NCBI GenBank assembly: GCA_000161775.1
Contig: GG704596.1
Location: 1,697,593-1,761,592 of the forward strand
From: Ruegeria lacuscaerulensis ITI-1157
Lineage (GTDB): Bacteria; Pseudomonadota; Alphaproteobacteria; Rhodobacterales; Rhodobacteraceae
DNA: 64,000 bases
Direction of reading: 5' to 3'
This document shows, one piece after another, positions 44,231-52,626 of this stretch (within the stretch, counting starts at the first letter, position 1; each line of letters begins with the position of its first letter). The notes beneath the pieces were generated by a model. It had not been told where the DNA came from, did no database searches, and saw only the letters and a program-made list of their open reading frames with translations. The position numbers and the translations under genes are program-made.

Positions 44231-44260
44231 AACGAAAAAGGCCGCCCCGACGGGACGGCC
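44231..44260 (-). terminator. Intrinsic terminator of rplS-rpmE
   Basis: Read on the minus strand, GGCCGTCCC-GTC-GGGGCGGCC is followed by TTTTTCGTTT. It lies 22 bases after the rpmE stop. Confidence 0.9.
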
Positions 44261-44282
44261 TTGAAACGCGATCGGCGTGGGA

Positions 44283-44504
44283 TCAGAAACCCAGACCTTC
44301 GTATTTCTTCTTGAACTTCGACACACGGCCGCCCGCGTCCATCAGGCGCGACGAACCGCCGGTCCAAGCCGGGTGCGAGGACGGGTCGATTTCCAGAGCC
44401 AGCTGGTCGCCCTCGGCGCCCCAGGTGGATTTCATCTGGATGACGGTGCCGTCGGTCAGCTTGACGTCGATCAGGTGGTAATCGGGGTGGATGTCTTTTT
44501 TCAT
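44283..44504 (-). CDS. rpmE: 50S ribosomal protein L31
   Basis: This 73-residue protein starts [19 protein letters not shown] and ends [10 protein letters not shown]. It contains no cysteine, so it is the zinc-free (C-) form of L31, as in many alphaproteobacteria. It follows rplS by 11 bases and ends at a terminator. Confidence 0.96.
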   Translation of the reverse strand: MKKDIHPDYHLIDVKLTDGTVIQMKSTWGAEGDQLALEIDPSSHPAWTGGSSRLMDAGGRVSKFKKKYEGLGF

Positions 44505-44515
44505 GGGTCCGCTCC

Positions 44516-44905
44516 TTACGCTTCGGCCTCGGCGCCAGCCTTGGGCTTGTAGTTGGTGACCTCTGCGATCCGGGCCGATTTGCCGCGGCGCGAGCGCAGG
44601 TAGTACAGTTTGGCGCGGCGGACGCGGCCGCGGCGGACAACGGTGATGCTGTCGATGTTGGTCGAATACAGCGGGAACACACGTTCCACGCCTTCGCCGA
44701 ACGAAATCTTGCGGACGGTGAACGAACCGGCAATGCCATTGCCGTTCTTGCGCGCGATGCAGACGCCTTCGTAGTTCTGCACGCGGGTGCGCGAGCCTTC
44801 GGTCACCTTGTAGCCGACACGGATGGTGTCACCGGCTTTGAAATCGGGGATCTCTTTCCCCAGGGCGGCAATCTGTTCCGCCTCAAGCTGTGCGATCAGG
44901 TCCAT
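44516..44905 (-). CDS. rplS: 50S ribosomal protein L19
   Basis: This 129-residue protein at the 30S-50S interface has [41 protein letters not shown] and [23 protein letters not shown]. The start follows AGGAGTACCAGCG. It normally follows trmD directly; here an opposed lysozyme gene separates the two, so rplS needs its own promoter. Confidence 0.96.
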   Translation of the reverse strand: MDLIAQLEAEQIAALGKEIPDFKAGDTIRVGYKVTEGSRTRVQNYEGVCIARKNGNGIAGSFTVRKISFGEGVERVFPLYSTNIDSITVVRRGRVRRAKLYYLRSRRGKSARIAEVTNYKPKAGAEAEA

Positions 44906-45275
44906 CGCTGGTACTCCTATCTGCTCGTGGTTGGTCCACGAAGTTGGCACGGCCCGAGAGCTCTTGGTCTTCCCCGGGTCCCGCTTGCGCAGCCCGCCAG
45001 AGATCAGGTCGACTGTTCCTTCCGTGCGGTTTCGTGTCCAGCTTCCCCGATCCGAAGAAAGCCGGGTGCGATCCTGCGACACAAACCAAAACACCGGAGT
45101 CGCCGCGGGGCGCCACCGGATTGCGCCCGTTTAGGCAAATCGCGGGGGTAGATCAAGCCCAATTCACGCGCGCCGCGGTGAAAATCCGCCGCCGCGGAAC
45201 GCAAATGTTGCGATATCCGGGCACTCAGGCATGCTGGTGGTGATCGGGCAACGATATCTGAGGCAGGACGACAGG
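44906..45275 (-). other. Intergenic region holding the rplS promoter and leader
   Basis: About 370 bases without a convincing gene lie between the divergent rplS and lysozyme genes. A small CGTGG/CCACG hairpin is near the rplS start. The region is long enough for a leader RNA and two promoters, but I cannot place their elements with confidence. Confidence 0.4.
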
Positions 45276-46079
45276 ATGCGCAAAGTCATTCTCGGTGTGG
45301 CCATCGGCCTGTTGCTGCTGTCTTGCGGGCGCCGCGCGCCCGAGGCACAGATCATCGACCCGCCCGCGGCGGTCGACCGCTCGGCGCCGCAGGCCCTGTA
45401 TCCAGCCTTTGCCGATGCCGACCCGCATGATTGGGACCGCCGCCGACCAGAACATTATCCCGTTCACGGGCTGGACGTGTCGCGCTGGCAGGGTCAGATC
45501 GACTGGCGCCGGGCCAGGGCCGCGGGCATCAGCTTTGTCTTCATCAAGGCGACCGAGGGCGGCGACGTGGCCGACCCGATGTTCGAAAACCACAGCCGCG
45601 GCGCAGCGGCGGCGGGTGTGCCCTGGGGCGCCTATCACTATTACTATTTCTGCCGTCCGGCGGCCGAGCAGGCCCGGTGGTTCATCCGCAACGTGCCGCG
45701 CGGCGCCGACCTGCCGCATGTGCTCGACATGGAGTGGACGCCGCATTCGAAAACCTGCACCCTGCGTCCCGATCCCAAAACCGTCCGGGCCGAGGCGCAG
45801 CGGTTCCTCGATATCCTCGAACGTCACTACGGCCGCCGGCCGATCGTCTACACCACGGTCGATTTCTACGCGGACACCGGCATCGGCCGGCTGCCCAAGA
45901 CCGAGTTCTGGCTGCGCTCGGTCGCAGGGCATCCGCGCAATGTCTATCCCCGGGCGGTCTGGCGGTTCTGGCAGTACACGGGCACCGGGCTGGTGCCTGG
46001 CGTGCAGGGGCGGGTGGACGTCAACGCCTTCAACGGCTCGCCCGATCTGTGGGCGCGGTGGAAGGCCGGTGCGCCCTAG
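45276..46079 (+). CDS. GH25-family lysozyme-like lipoprotein
   Basis: This 267-residue protein has a lipoprotein leader ending LLLLSC (residues 13-18) and a GH25 muramidase domain: GLDVSRWQGQIDW (catalytic Asp), FIKATEGGDVADPMF, AYHYYYF and VLDMEW (Asp/Glu pair). It would be anchored in a membrane facing the periplasm and cut peptidoglycan glycan chains. The start at MRKVIL follows AGGCAGGACGACAGG. Its stop shares CTAG with trmD on the other strand. It interrupts the translation cluster in opposite orientation. Confidence 0.88.
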   Translation: MRKVILGVAIGLLLLSCGRRAPEAQIIDPPAAVDRSAPQALYPAFADADPHDWDRRRPEHYPVHGLDVSRWQGQIDWRRARAAGISFVFIKATEGGDVADPMFENHSRGAAAAGVPWGAYHYYYFCRPAAEQARWFIRNVPRGADLPHVLDMEWTPHSKTCTLRPDPKTVRAEAQRFLDILERHYGRRPIVYTTVDFYADTGIGRLPKTEFWLRSVAGHPRNVYPRAVWRFWQYTGTGLVPGVQGRVDVNAFNGSPDLWARWKAGAP

Positions 46080-46879
46080 TCCTCGCCCCGCGCCTTGCGA
46101 TAGGCGGCCCACAGATCGGGGCGGCGTTCGCGGGTGATCTGTTCGGACATCTGCTGCCGCCATTCCGCGATGCGGCCGTGATGGCCCGACATCAGAACCT
46201 CGGGGATCGGGCGGCCTTTCCATTCGGCCGGGCGGGTATATTGCGGGTGCTCCAGCAAGCCGGACGAAAAGCTCTCCTCCTCGGCCGAGGCCTGGTTGCC
46301 CAGAACGCCTGGCAGTAGCCGCACGGTGGCGTCGATCAGCGCCTGCGCGGCGATCTCGCCCCCGGTCATCACGAAATCGCCCAGCGAGACCTCCTGGATG
46401 CCGTAATGCTCCAACACCCGCTCATCCACGCCTTCGAACCGGCCGCACAGCAGAGTCAGGCCGTCGCAGCGGGCGAAAGTCTGCATCATGCGCTGGTCCA
46501 TCCGGCGGCCGCGCGGGCTGAGATAGATCAAGGGCCAGTTGCCCTGCACGCCCTCCATCGTGTGTTCGATCGCCGCGCCCAGCACGTCGGCACGCAGCAC
46601 CATGCCCGCACCGCCGCCTGCGGGCGTGTCGTCGACATTGCGATGCTTGCCGATGCCGAACTGCCGCAGATCGACGGTTTCAAGCTGCCATAGCCCGTCC
46701 TGCAGGGCCTTGCCGGTCAGGCTTTCGCCCAGAACGCCGGGAAAGGCCGAGGGGAACAGCGTGATCACCTTGGCTTTCCAAACGCCGTGCAGGTCCGGCG
46801 TGGGCGTCAACAGCTCGCGCGGTTTCAGGGTGGGGCGGATGGCCTTGCGGCCGTGGGATTTGGCGGGTTTGTCCGTCAT
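46076..46879 (-). CDS. trmD: tRNA (guanine-N1-)-methyltransferase TrmD
   Basis: This 267-residue SPOUT enzyme methylates G37 of tRNAs with S-adenosylmethionine. KVITLFPSAFPGVLGESLTGKAL opens the core; GGGAGMVLRADVL, YLSPRGRRMDQ, LLCGRFEGVDERVLE and SLGDFVMTGGEIAA form the knotted site. The first 32 residues (to LHGVW) extend beyond the E. coli protein, which begins at the VITLFP-equivalent segment; a GTG at that point is an alternative start. The gene overlaps the sulfotransferase-like gene by 4 bases (ATGA). Confidence 0.94.
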   Translation of the reverse strand: MTDKPAKSHGRKAIRPTLKPRELLTPTPDLHGVWKAKVITLFPSAFPGVLGESLTGKALQDGLWQLETVDLRQFGIGKHRNVDDTPAGGGAGMVLRADVLGAAIEHTMEGVQGNWPLIYLSPRGRRMDQRMMQTFARCDGLTLLCGRFEGVDERVLEHYGIQEVSLGDFVMTGGEIAAQALIDATVRLLPGVLGNQASAEEESFSSGLLEHPQYTRPAEWKGRPIPEVLMSGHHGRIAEWRQQMSEQITRERRPDLWAAYRKARGED

Positions 46880-47691
46880 GGCTGTGGGGTCAGGCTGTTT
46901 TGGGCGTCTTCGACGATGCGGGCCTTCTGCCGGACCAGCGCCGCCTCGTCCAGCCAGGATCGGTTCAGATCCAGCATCGCCTGCAGCGTGGCCTCGGGCA
47001 GGGCGGGGTTGGACAGGGTCGGCGCGACCAGTTGCGCGGCCTTTTCGCGAGGCAGGTTCAGGAATTCGGCGAAGGGTGTTCCGGGGCCGAACGGGCGCTC
47101 GCGCAGTTCTTCCAGCCACTCCGTCTGCACGCGGACCGAGGGCAGCCGGTCGCGGATCGCCTCGGCCGTCTGCTGGGGCGAGGGCAGGTCGGCCAGCTTG
47201 TCGCGGAAGGCGTCGAAATCCAGAACCAGCCGCGTGCGTTGCAGGTCGTGCGCCCAAAGGCTGCGCAGCCAGCTGCCGCGCTGGCGCAGCGACAGATAGA
47301 CGGTGATGTCCAGCGGATCCCCTGCCAGCCGATTGCGCACCATGTCCACGATGCAGGCCGCCAGTTCGGGTGCCGCGTCATAGCCCACCGCCGGATTGCG
47401 GCTGGGCCGCAGCCCGGCGAAATTCTCCTCGCTCAGCACCAGCCCGCGCTTTTCGCCGAAGTCCAGCGAGTCGAGCAGGGCATGAAACTGCGAACCGAAC
47501 TCGGCCAGCGTGCCCACCGTGCCATAGAGCGAATGGCGGGTGGCGGCGTCGGACAGCCCGCGCTTGCGGGTGACATAGGGCAGCACCAGCGCGTGATGCG
47601 GCCAGATGAGTTGGCGGTTTTCGAACAGAAACGACTGGGCCGCCGTGGTGCCCGTCTTGTGCAGACCCAGATGCAGCAGGATGCGCCGCAT
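46876..47691 (-). CDS. Sulfotransferase-like P-loop protein
   Basis: This 271-residue protein begins [26 protein letters not shown] is the PAPS 5'-phosphosulfate loop of sulfotransferase-like proteins. LVLSEENFAG near residue 88 and VYLSLRQRGSWLRSLWAHDLQ near 131 resemble the 3'-phosphate region (R..S). A true PAPS-dependent acceptor is unknown; such proteins may modify surface glycans. The gene sits between rimM and trmD with 1-base and 4-base overlaps, so it is translated as part of the operon. Confidence 0.75.
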   Translation of the reverse strand: MRRILLHLGLHKTGTTAAQSFLFENRQLIWPHHALVLPYVTRKRGLSDAATRHSLYGTVGTLAEFGSQFHALLDSLDFGEKRGLVLSEENFAGLRPSRNPAVGYDAAPELAACIVDMVRNRLAGDPLDITVYLSLRQRGSWLRSLWAHDLQRTRLVLDFDAFRDKLADLPSPQQTAEAIRDRLPSVRVQTEWLEELRERPFGPGTPFAEFLNLPREKAAQLVAPTLSNPALPEATLQAMLDLNRSWLDEAALVRQKARIVEDAQNSLTPQP

Positions 47692-48194
47692 TACAGCAGC
47701 CCGTCGGGCGGGTCGGCGACGATGCGTCCGGCCTCAAGGTCAACCGTGGGGACCGCCGCCTTGGTGAAAGGCAGCAGCACGGTGGTTTTCAGACCCGGCC
47801 CATGGAGTTCCAGCAGGTCGTCGGCGCCGTGGTTCTGCACCGATTTGACCTTGCCCAGCAGGGTGCCGCCGGTGTCATAAACCTCGAGCCCGATCAGGTC
47901 GGCGTGATAGAATTCGTCATCCGGCAGCGAGGGCAACTGCGCGCGCCGGGCGTAAAGGCGCAGCCCTTTCAGCGCATCGGCCTGCTCCTTGGTCTCGACC
48001 CCGCCCAGACGCGCGGCAAAGCCGTTCTTGATCGCGCGGGTAATAATCAGCGGATAGCGCTCGGTGCCGCTCTCGTCGGTCAGGGGAGAGTAGGTCTCGA
48101 TATCCTCGGGTACCGCGCAATAGCTTTTCAGCCGGACCTCGCCGCGTACGCCGTAGGACCCGGCCACGCTGCCGACACAGATCAGATCACTCAT
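47691..48194 (-). CDS. rimM: 16S rRNA processing protein RimM
   Basis: This 167-residue 30S maturation factor binds S19 and helps 16S rRNA processing. [21 protein letters not shown] at the start and the PRC-barrel part ([24 protein letters not shown], then [24 protein letters not shown]) are typical. Its start lies inside the 3' end of a 49-residue gene, an 8-base overlap. Confidence 0.95.
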   Translation of the reverse strand: MSDLICVGSVAGSYGVRGEVRLKSYCAVPEDIETYSPLTDESGTERYPLIITRAIKNGFAARLGGVETKEQADALKGLRLYARRAQLPSLPDDEFYHADLIGLEVYDTGGTLLGKVKSVQNHGADDLLELHGPGLKTTVLLPFTKAAVPTVDLEAGRIVADPPDGLL

Positions 48195-48336
48195 TGGGCA
48201 TTTCCGTCGTCACACAAGTTCCGTTCATCCACCGGCCGATTTCGGCGCAGGCTTCGCGCTGGTTGCTGCGTTCAAAGAACACGCCCACAATAAAGGCGAT
48301 CAGCAACAGGATGGGAAGGCGTATCAATCCGAACAT
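48187..48336 (-). CDS. 49-residue single-pass membrane protein upstream of rimM
   Basis: Translation gives [20 protein letters not shown], one hydrophobic helix, then a short soluble tail with two cysteines ([15 protein letters not shown]) ending EMPNE. The end overlaps the rimM start by 8 bases, as coupled genes do, and the start is 6 bases after bluB. It is too short for many gene finders. The two cysteines 11 residues apart could form a disulfide if the tail is periplasmic. I do not recognise a function. Confidence 0.65.
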   Translation of the reverse strand: MFGLIRLPILLLIAFIVGVFFERSNQREACAEIGRWMNGTCVTTEMPNE

Positions 48337-48342
48337 GGCATC

Positions 48343-48978
48343 CTACCGCGTTTCCACCGGCAGGCTGCCGCGGCGACATTCCCAGCCCAGCGTTTCCAGC
48401 TCGGGCGTGTCCGAGCTTTCCTCGGGCCAGCCCACGCAGAAATAGCCGATCAGCCGCCAGCCCTCGGGCACCGACAGGTCGCGGGCCAGCCGGTCGGGAT
48501 CGAGGATCGAGACCCAGCCCAGCCCCAGCCCATGCGCGCGCAGCGCCAGCCAGAACAGAGTGACGGCCGAGACCACCGAATAGCGGCGCATTTCGGGCAT
48601 GGTGCCCGCGCCCAGCCCCTGGCCCTTGTCGGTGGCGTCATCGCAGAACACCGCCAGCTGAACCGGCGCCTCTTGCATGCCCGACAGCTTCAGCCGGCTG
48701 TACAGCTGCGCCCGGTCACCGGAATAACCCGCAAGCGCGGCGTCATTTGCGGCCTTGAAATTCTCCAGCGCCGCGGTCCGGGCCGCGGGGCTTTCGACGC
48801 GGATCACGCGCCACGGTTCGCTAAGCCCCACCGAAGGGGCCAGCTGAAACGCATCGAGGCAGCGCGTCAGCACTGCCTCGTCCACCGCGTCGGTGCGGAA
48901 CCGGCGCACGTCGCGCCGGAGCCGCATCAACAGATCGAACTGCGTGCGGAATTCGTCGGTAAAGGCCTGATCCTGCAC
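48343..48978 (-). CDS. bluB: 5,6-dimethylbenzimidazole synthase BluB
   Basis: This 211-residue nitroreductase-fold enzyme breaks down reduced FMN with O2 to make dimethylbenzimidazole, the lower ligand of cobalamin. LRRDVRRFRTDAV, APSVGLSEPWRVIRV, AGTMPEMRRYSVVSAV and GLGWVSILDPDRL are the known landmarks. It is not near other cobalamin genes here; it lies between rpsP and rimM. It matters locally because MttB-family enzymes use corrinoids. Confidence 0.9.
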   Translation of the reverse strand: MQDQAFTDEFRTQFDLLMRLRRDVRRFRTDAVDEAVLTRCLDAFQLAPSVGLSEPWRVIRVESPAARTAALENFKAANDAALAGYSGDRAQLYSRLKLSGMQEAPVQLAVFCDDATDKGQGLGAGTMPEMRRYSVVSAVTLFWLALRAHGLGLGWVSILDPDRLARDLSVPEGWRLIGYFCVGWPEESSDTPELETLGWECRRGSLPVETR

Positions 48979-48990
48979 GCGCCCGCCTGT

Positions 48991-49368
48991 TTATTCTTCT
49001 GCAGCGGCTTCTTCTGCCGGAGCAGCGGCTTCGGCTGCCTTTGCAGCCTTCTCTTCGGCGCGCTCCTGGGCTTTCTTGCCCGGGGTGCCCTTCTTGGGGT
49101 TGTTGCGCTCGGCTTTTTCCTTGGCGCCAGCGGCTTCCAGCATGCGGGCGATCCGGTCGGTCGGCTGCGCGCCCTGGTCCAGCCAGTACTGGATGCGCTC
49201 CATGTTCATCTTAACGCGCTCTTCGCTGTCTTTCGGCAGCAGCGGGTTGTAGGTGCCCAGCTTCTCGATGAAGCGGCCGTCACGCGGCATGCGGCTGTCC
49301 GCTGCAACGATGCGGTAGAAGGGGCGCTTTTTCGAGCCGCCACGGGCCAGACGAATTTTCATTGCCAT
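48991..49368 (-). CDS. rpsP: 30S ribosomal protein S16
   Basis: This 125-residue protein has the S16 core ([24 protein letters not shown], then [29 protein letters not shown]). A low-complexity Ala/Glu/Lys tail of about 45 residues ([19 protein letters not shown]-like) extends beyond the roughly 80-residue E. coli protein, as in many alphaproteobacteria. AAAGGAGATACCACA precedes the ATG. Confidence 0.96.
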   Translation of the reverse strand: MAMKIRLARGGSKKRPFYRIVAADSRMPRDGRFIEKLGTYNPLLPKDSEERVKMNMERIQYWLDQGAQPTDRIARMLEAAGAKEKAERNNPKKGTPGKKAQERAEEKAAKAAEAAAPAEEAAAEE

Positions 49369-49409
49369 TGTGGTATCTCCTTTGGATGGCGTTGGCCGGA
49401 ATGTTCCGG

Positions 49410-49706
49410 CTATTTCTGGTGCTTCTTGTGGTGTCGGATGACTTCCTGAATGATGAAATTCAGGAAAGCCTTGGCAAAATCGGGGTCCAGATCCGCCTCT
49501 TTCGCCAGGTCTTCAAGCCGTGCGATCTGCGCGGCCTCGCGCGAGGGATCGGACGGGGGAAGGTCGTGTTCGGCCTTGAGCTTGCCAACGGCCTGCGTGT
49601 GCTTGAACCGCTCGGCCAGGGTATAGACCAGAATAGCGTCCAGCCGGTCGATGCTTTCGCGGTGGTCTTTCAGCAAGGCCGCGGCCCGCGTCACGGGATT
49701 GTTCAT
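49410..49706 (-). CDS. Chorismate mutase (AroQ type)
   Basis: This 98-residue all-helical enzyme rearranges chorismate to prephenate for Phe/Tyr synthesis. [33 protein letters not shown] carries the active-site Arg and Lys residues of the AroQ fold; the C-terminal helix ([19 protein letters not shown]) completes it. It is a free-standing mutase without a dehydratase or dehydrogenase domain. It overlaps the acetyltransferase gene by 4 bases. Confidence 0.9.
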   Translation of the reverse strand: MNNPVTRAAALLKDHRESIDRLDAILVYTLAERFKHTQAVGKLKAEHDLPPSDPSREAAQIARLEDLAKEADLDPDFAKAFLNFIIQEVIRHHKKHQK

Positions 49707-50254
49707 TGGCCGGTCCTTTCGGTGGTCAGATCGGTCGTTGAAATATCAAGCATGGGGTGCCGCCAGATCTGCGCGGACTTGCCCAGCACTTCGCCCTCGC
49801 GCTCGTAGGTCGCGCCGAGACGCTGTGCCAGGGCGCGCGAGCGGTCTTTGGCGTGCGCGATATAGCTGATGACGCCGTTCAACCCCTGATGGCGCGCGGC
49901 ATGGTCACGGGCGGCCTGCGCGGCCTCGAAGCCCAGGCCCTTGCCCTCGGCCTGTTCCATCAGGGTCCAGCCCAGCTCGGGCTCGTCCCAGCCGGGCACA
50001 TAGATCATGCCGGTCCAGCCTACGAAAGCGCCGCTGGCTTTTTCGGTCAGGTGCCACAGGCCATAGCCGCGCAGCGCCCAGTGGCCCAGCCGGTTCGACA
50101 ATGAACTCCAGCACGCGAATTCATCCTTTGGCCCACCCACCATGTGGCTGCGCTCGGTCGCGTAGAAGGCGGTCATGGCCGGCAGGTCGTCCAGATGGGG
50201 CGCCCGCAGGATCAGGCGCTCGGTCTCAAGGGTAGGGATGGCGACGGTCGTCAT
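49703..50254 (-). CDS. GNAT acetyltransferase (RimJ-like), copy A
   Basis: This 183-residue N-acetyltransferase of the RimJ/RimL-like group has TERLILRAPHLDDLPAMTAFY at the N-terminus and the acetyl-CoA segment LMEQAEGKGLGFEAAQAARDHA. It follows a second GNAT gene with a 4-base overlap. The acceptor is unknown; ribosomal-protein or tRNA-related targets are a guess from the neighbourhood. Confidence 0.85.
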   Translation of the reverse strand: MTTVAIPTLETERLILRAPHLDDLPAMTAFYATERSHMVGGPKDEFACWSSLSNRLGHWALRGYGLWHLTEKASGAFVGWTGMIYVPGWDEPELGWTLMEQAEGKGLGFEAAQAARDHAARHQGLNGVISYIAHAKDRSRALAQRLGATYEREGEVLGKSAQIWRHPMLDISTTDLTTERTGQ

Positions 50255-50859
50255 GCGTAGGCCTCCATCCCGCCATCGCCGTCGCCGGGCAGGTGGCGAT
50301 AGACCAGAACCGGCTCGTCGAACCCGGCCTCGGCTTGCAGATCGCGCCGGGCGCCCAGGCGTTCGGCCACGCGGGCCGAGGCTGCGTTGTCGGGATCTAC
50401 ATAGCTGACCAGTGACGGCAGAGCCTGCGGACCCAGCGCAAAGTCGCGGGCGGCTTCGGCTGCCTCGGTTGCGATGCCGCGCCCCTCGGCCGTTTCGGTC
50501 AGCAGATAGCCCAGTTCGTGTTCGCGGTCGCCGAATTCCATGCCGACCGACACGAACCCCAAAACCTGACCGTCTGCGCGGTCCTCGATGGCCCACATTC
50601 CCGCCCCGCGCAGCAGCCATCCCGCGACGTATTGCGAGAAATCCAGCCAGGCCGCCTGCCGGTCAAACGGGCCGTCCATGTGTTTGGCACGGTCCGACAT
50701 CAGGATGTCGGCATAAGTGTCGAAATCCCCGATCCGCGGCGCGCGCAGCACCAGCCGCGCGGTCTCCAACCGCGGCAATTCCGCAGCCAGCCGCGAACAC
50801 AGCGCGGCGGCGGGGCCGGTGGCCGGAGCCTCCCAGGGATATGCGACGGGCGCGGTCAC
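50251..50859 (-). CDS. GNAT acetyltransferase (RimJ-like), copy B
   Basis: This 202-residue GNAT protein has LETARLVLRAPRIGDFDTYADIL and the acetyl-CoA loop LLTETAEGRGIATEAAEAARDFA. It is related to the downstream copy A, so a local duplication followed by divergence is likely. A GTG start directly abuts the ffh stop codon; a downstream start is possible. Confidence 0.83.
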   Translation of the reverse strand: MTAPVAYPWEAPATGPAAALCSRLAAELPRLETARLVLRAPRIGDFDTYADILMSDRAKHMDGPFDRQAAWLDFSQYVAGWLLRGAGMWAIEDRADGQVLGFVSVGMEFGDREHELGYLLTETAEGRGIATEAAEAARDFALGPQALPSLVSYVDPDNAASARVAERLGARRDLQAEAGFDEPVLVYRHLPGDGDGGMEAYA

Positions 50860-52368
50860 TTACTTTTTCTTTCCGAATCCGCTCAGGCCGGGGGGCAGGG
50901 CCATGCCGCCGCCCATGCCGGGCATGCCGCCGGGCATCTTGCCGCCCATCGCCTTGGCCGCGGCTTCCAGCGCCTTGGGGTCCATGCCCGCGGCCATTTC
51001 CTCGGGGCTGGGCGCGCCTTTTCCGAACATGCCTTTCATGGCCTGTTTCAGCATCTTGCCTTTGCCCATCTTGCCCATCTTCTTCATCATGTCCGACATC
51101 TGCCGGTGCATCTTGAGCAGCTTGTTGACGTCGCTGACCTCCATGCCCGAGCCGGCCGCGATGCGTTTCTTGCGGCTGGCCTGCAGCAGCGCGGGGTTGG
51201 CGCGTTCCTTCTTGGTCATCGACTGGATCATGGCGATCTGCTGGCGCAGGATCCGGTCGTCCAGCCCGGCCTGATCCATCTGCTTGGCCATCTTGCCCAT
51301 GCCCGGCATCATGCCCATCAGGCCCTGCATGCCGCCCATCTGGATCATCTGTTCCAGCTGCATCTTCAGGTCGTTCATGTTGAACTGACCCTTCATCATG
51401 CGCTTCATCATGCGCTCGGTCTGCTCGAGCTCCATGGTCTCCTGGGCCTTTTCGACCAGGGCCACGATGTCGCCCATGCCCAGGATCCGACCGGCGATGC
51501 GGTCGGGCTCGAAGGTTTCCAGCGCATCCATCTTCTCGCCCAGACCGACGAAGCGGATGGGCTTGCCGGTGACCGCGCGCATCGACAGGGCCGCGCCGCC
51601 GCGACCGTCGCCATCCATCCGGGTCAGGACCACGCCCGAGATGCCGACCTTGGCGTCGAACTCCTCGGCCACCTCGACGGCGACCTGACCGGTCAGGCCG
51701 TCAACCACCAGCAGGGTCTCGCGCGGGTCGACCACGTTGCGGACCTGCTCGACCTCGTCCATCAGGACCTCGTCGATATGCAGACGGCCCGCGGTATCCA
51801 GCATGTAGACGTCATAGCCGCCCAGCGTGGCCTGCTGTTTGGCGCGCTTGGCGATGTCCACCGGTTTCTGGCCCGGCACGATCGGCAGGGTGTCCACCCC
51901 GATCTGGGTGCCCAGCACCGCCAGCTGGTCCATCGCCGCCGGGCGATAGACGTCCAGCGAGGCCATCAGGACCTTCTTGCCCTCTTTCTCTTTCAGGCGT
52001 TTCGCCAGCTTGCCGGTGGTGGTGGTCTTGCCCGAGCCCTGCAGGCCGACCATCAGGATCGGCGCGGGCGGGTTGTCGATCTTCAGCTTGCCGGGGTCTT
52101 CCTCGCCGCGCAGGGTATCGACCAGCGCGTCATGCACGATCTTGACGACCTGCTGGCCCGGCGTGATCGACTTGGTCACCGCCTGGCCGGTCGCCTGTTC
52201 CTGCACCTTCTTGACGAACGCACGCGCCACCGGCAGCGATACGTCGGCCTCAAGCAGCGCCACGCGGACCTCGCGCAGGGCGGTCTTGACGTCTTCCTCG
52301 GACAGGGCGCCCTGTTTGGTCAGCCGGTCAAAGACGCCAGAGAGGCGTTCGGATAGATTTTCAAACAT
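50860..52368 (-). CDS. ffh: Signal recognition particle protein Ffh
   Basis: This 502-residue SRP GTPase delivers signal-sequence-bearing ribosomes to FtsY. MFENLSERLSGVFDRLTKQG opens the N domain; GLQGSGKTTTTGKLAKRL (G1), DTAGRLHID (G3) and TRMDGDGRGGAALS (G4 region) form the G domain. The methionine-rich M domain runs from about residue 325, with many Met-Gly repeats near the end. The start was chosen by homology; the open frame upstream covers a structured leader. Confidence 0.96.
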   Translation of the reverse strand: MFENLSERLSGVFDRLTKQGALSEEDVKTALREVRVALLEADVSLPVARAFVKKVQEQATGQAVTKSITPGQQVVKIVHDALVDTLRGEEDPGKLKIDNPPAPILMVGLQGSGKTTTTGKLAKRLKEKEGKKVLMASLDVYRPAAMDQLAVLGTQIGVDTLPIVPGQKPVDIAKRAKQQATLGGYDVYMLDTAGRLHIDEVLMDEVEQVRNVVDPRETLLVVDGLTGQVAVEVAEEFDAKVGISGVVLTRMDGDGRGGAALSMRAVTGKPIRFVGLGEKMDALETFEPDRIAGRILGMGDIVALVEKAQETMELEQTERMMKRMMKGQFNMNDLKMQLEQMIQMGGMQGLMGMMPGMGKMAKQMDQAGLDDRILRQQIAMIQSMTKKERANPALLQASRKKRIAAGSGMEVSDVNKLLKMHRQMSDMMKKMGKMGKGKMLKQAMKGMFGKGAPSPEEMAAGMDPKALEAAAKAMGGKMPGGMPGMGGGMALPPGLSGFGKKK

Positions 52369-52626
52369 GCCTTCGGCCTCCTTCGCCGGTTGTCGGTTGG
52401 CGTGTCCTAGATAGGATGCGCCGGCTAAATGCACAAATGCCCCCACGGGCGAAACTCGCTGGTGGGGGGCGATCCCTGAACGACTCAAGGGACCGGAAGA
52501 ACAGACGCTTCCGGATGTTGCCTTGGCGTTTAGGCCCATTGGCTGCCCGAGTCAACCATCCGCGCCTGCCGGGTTGCATCGTCTGGCCCCGTCGGCCATC
52601 ACTGGCGCGATATTCGGGAGAAGACC
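52369..52626 (-). other. Structured leader region of ffh
   Basis: On the minus strand three hairpins follow each other: CCGGAAG/CTTCCGG (52493-52514), a TCCCT/AGGGA stem (52473-52492) and CCCCCAC/GTGGGGG enclosing GCGA/TCGC (52440-52468). Together they span about 75 bases upstream of ffh and suggest a cis-regulatory or small RNA. The divergent prdX promoter must also lie in this region. The sequence lacks the SRP RNA core GGAAGCAGCC. Confidence 0.55.

Noticed and set aside
48194-48445. Plus-strand frame between rimM and bluB
   Set aside because: It overlaps the bluB 3' end and the 49-residue minus-strand gene, has no ribosome site and no recognisable domain.
52369-52626. SRP 4.5S RNA gene next to ffh
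   Set aside because: The region is structured, but the conserved SRP RNA core GGAAGCAGCC and long paired rod are missing.
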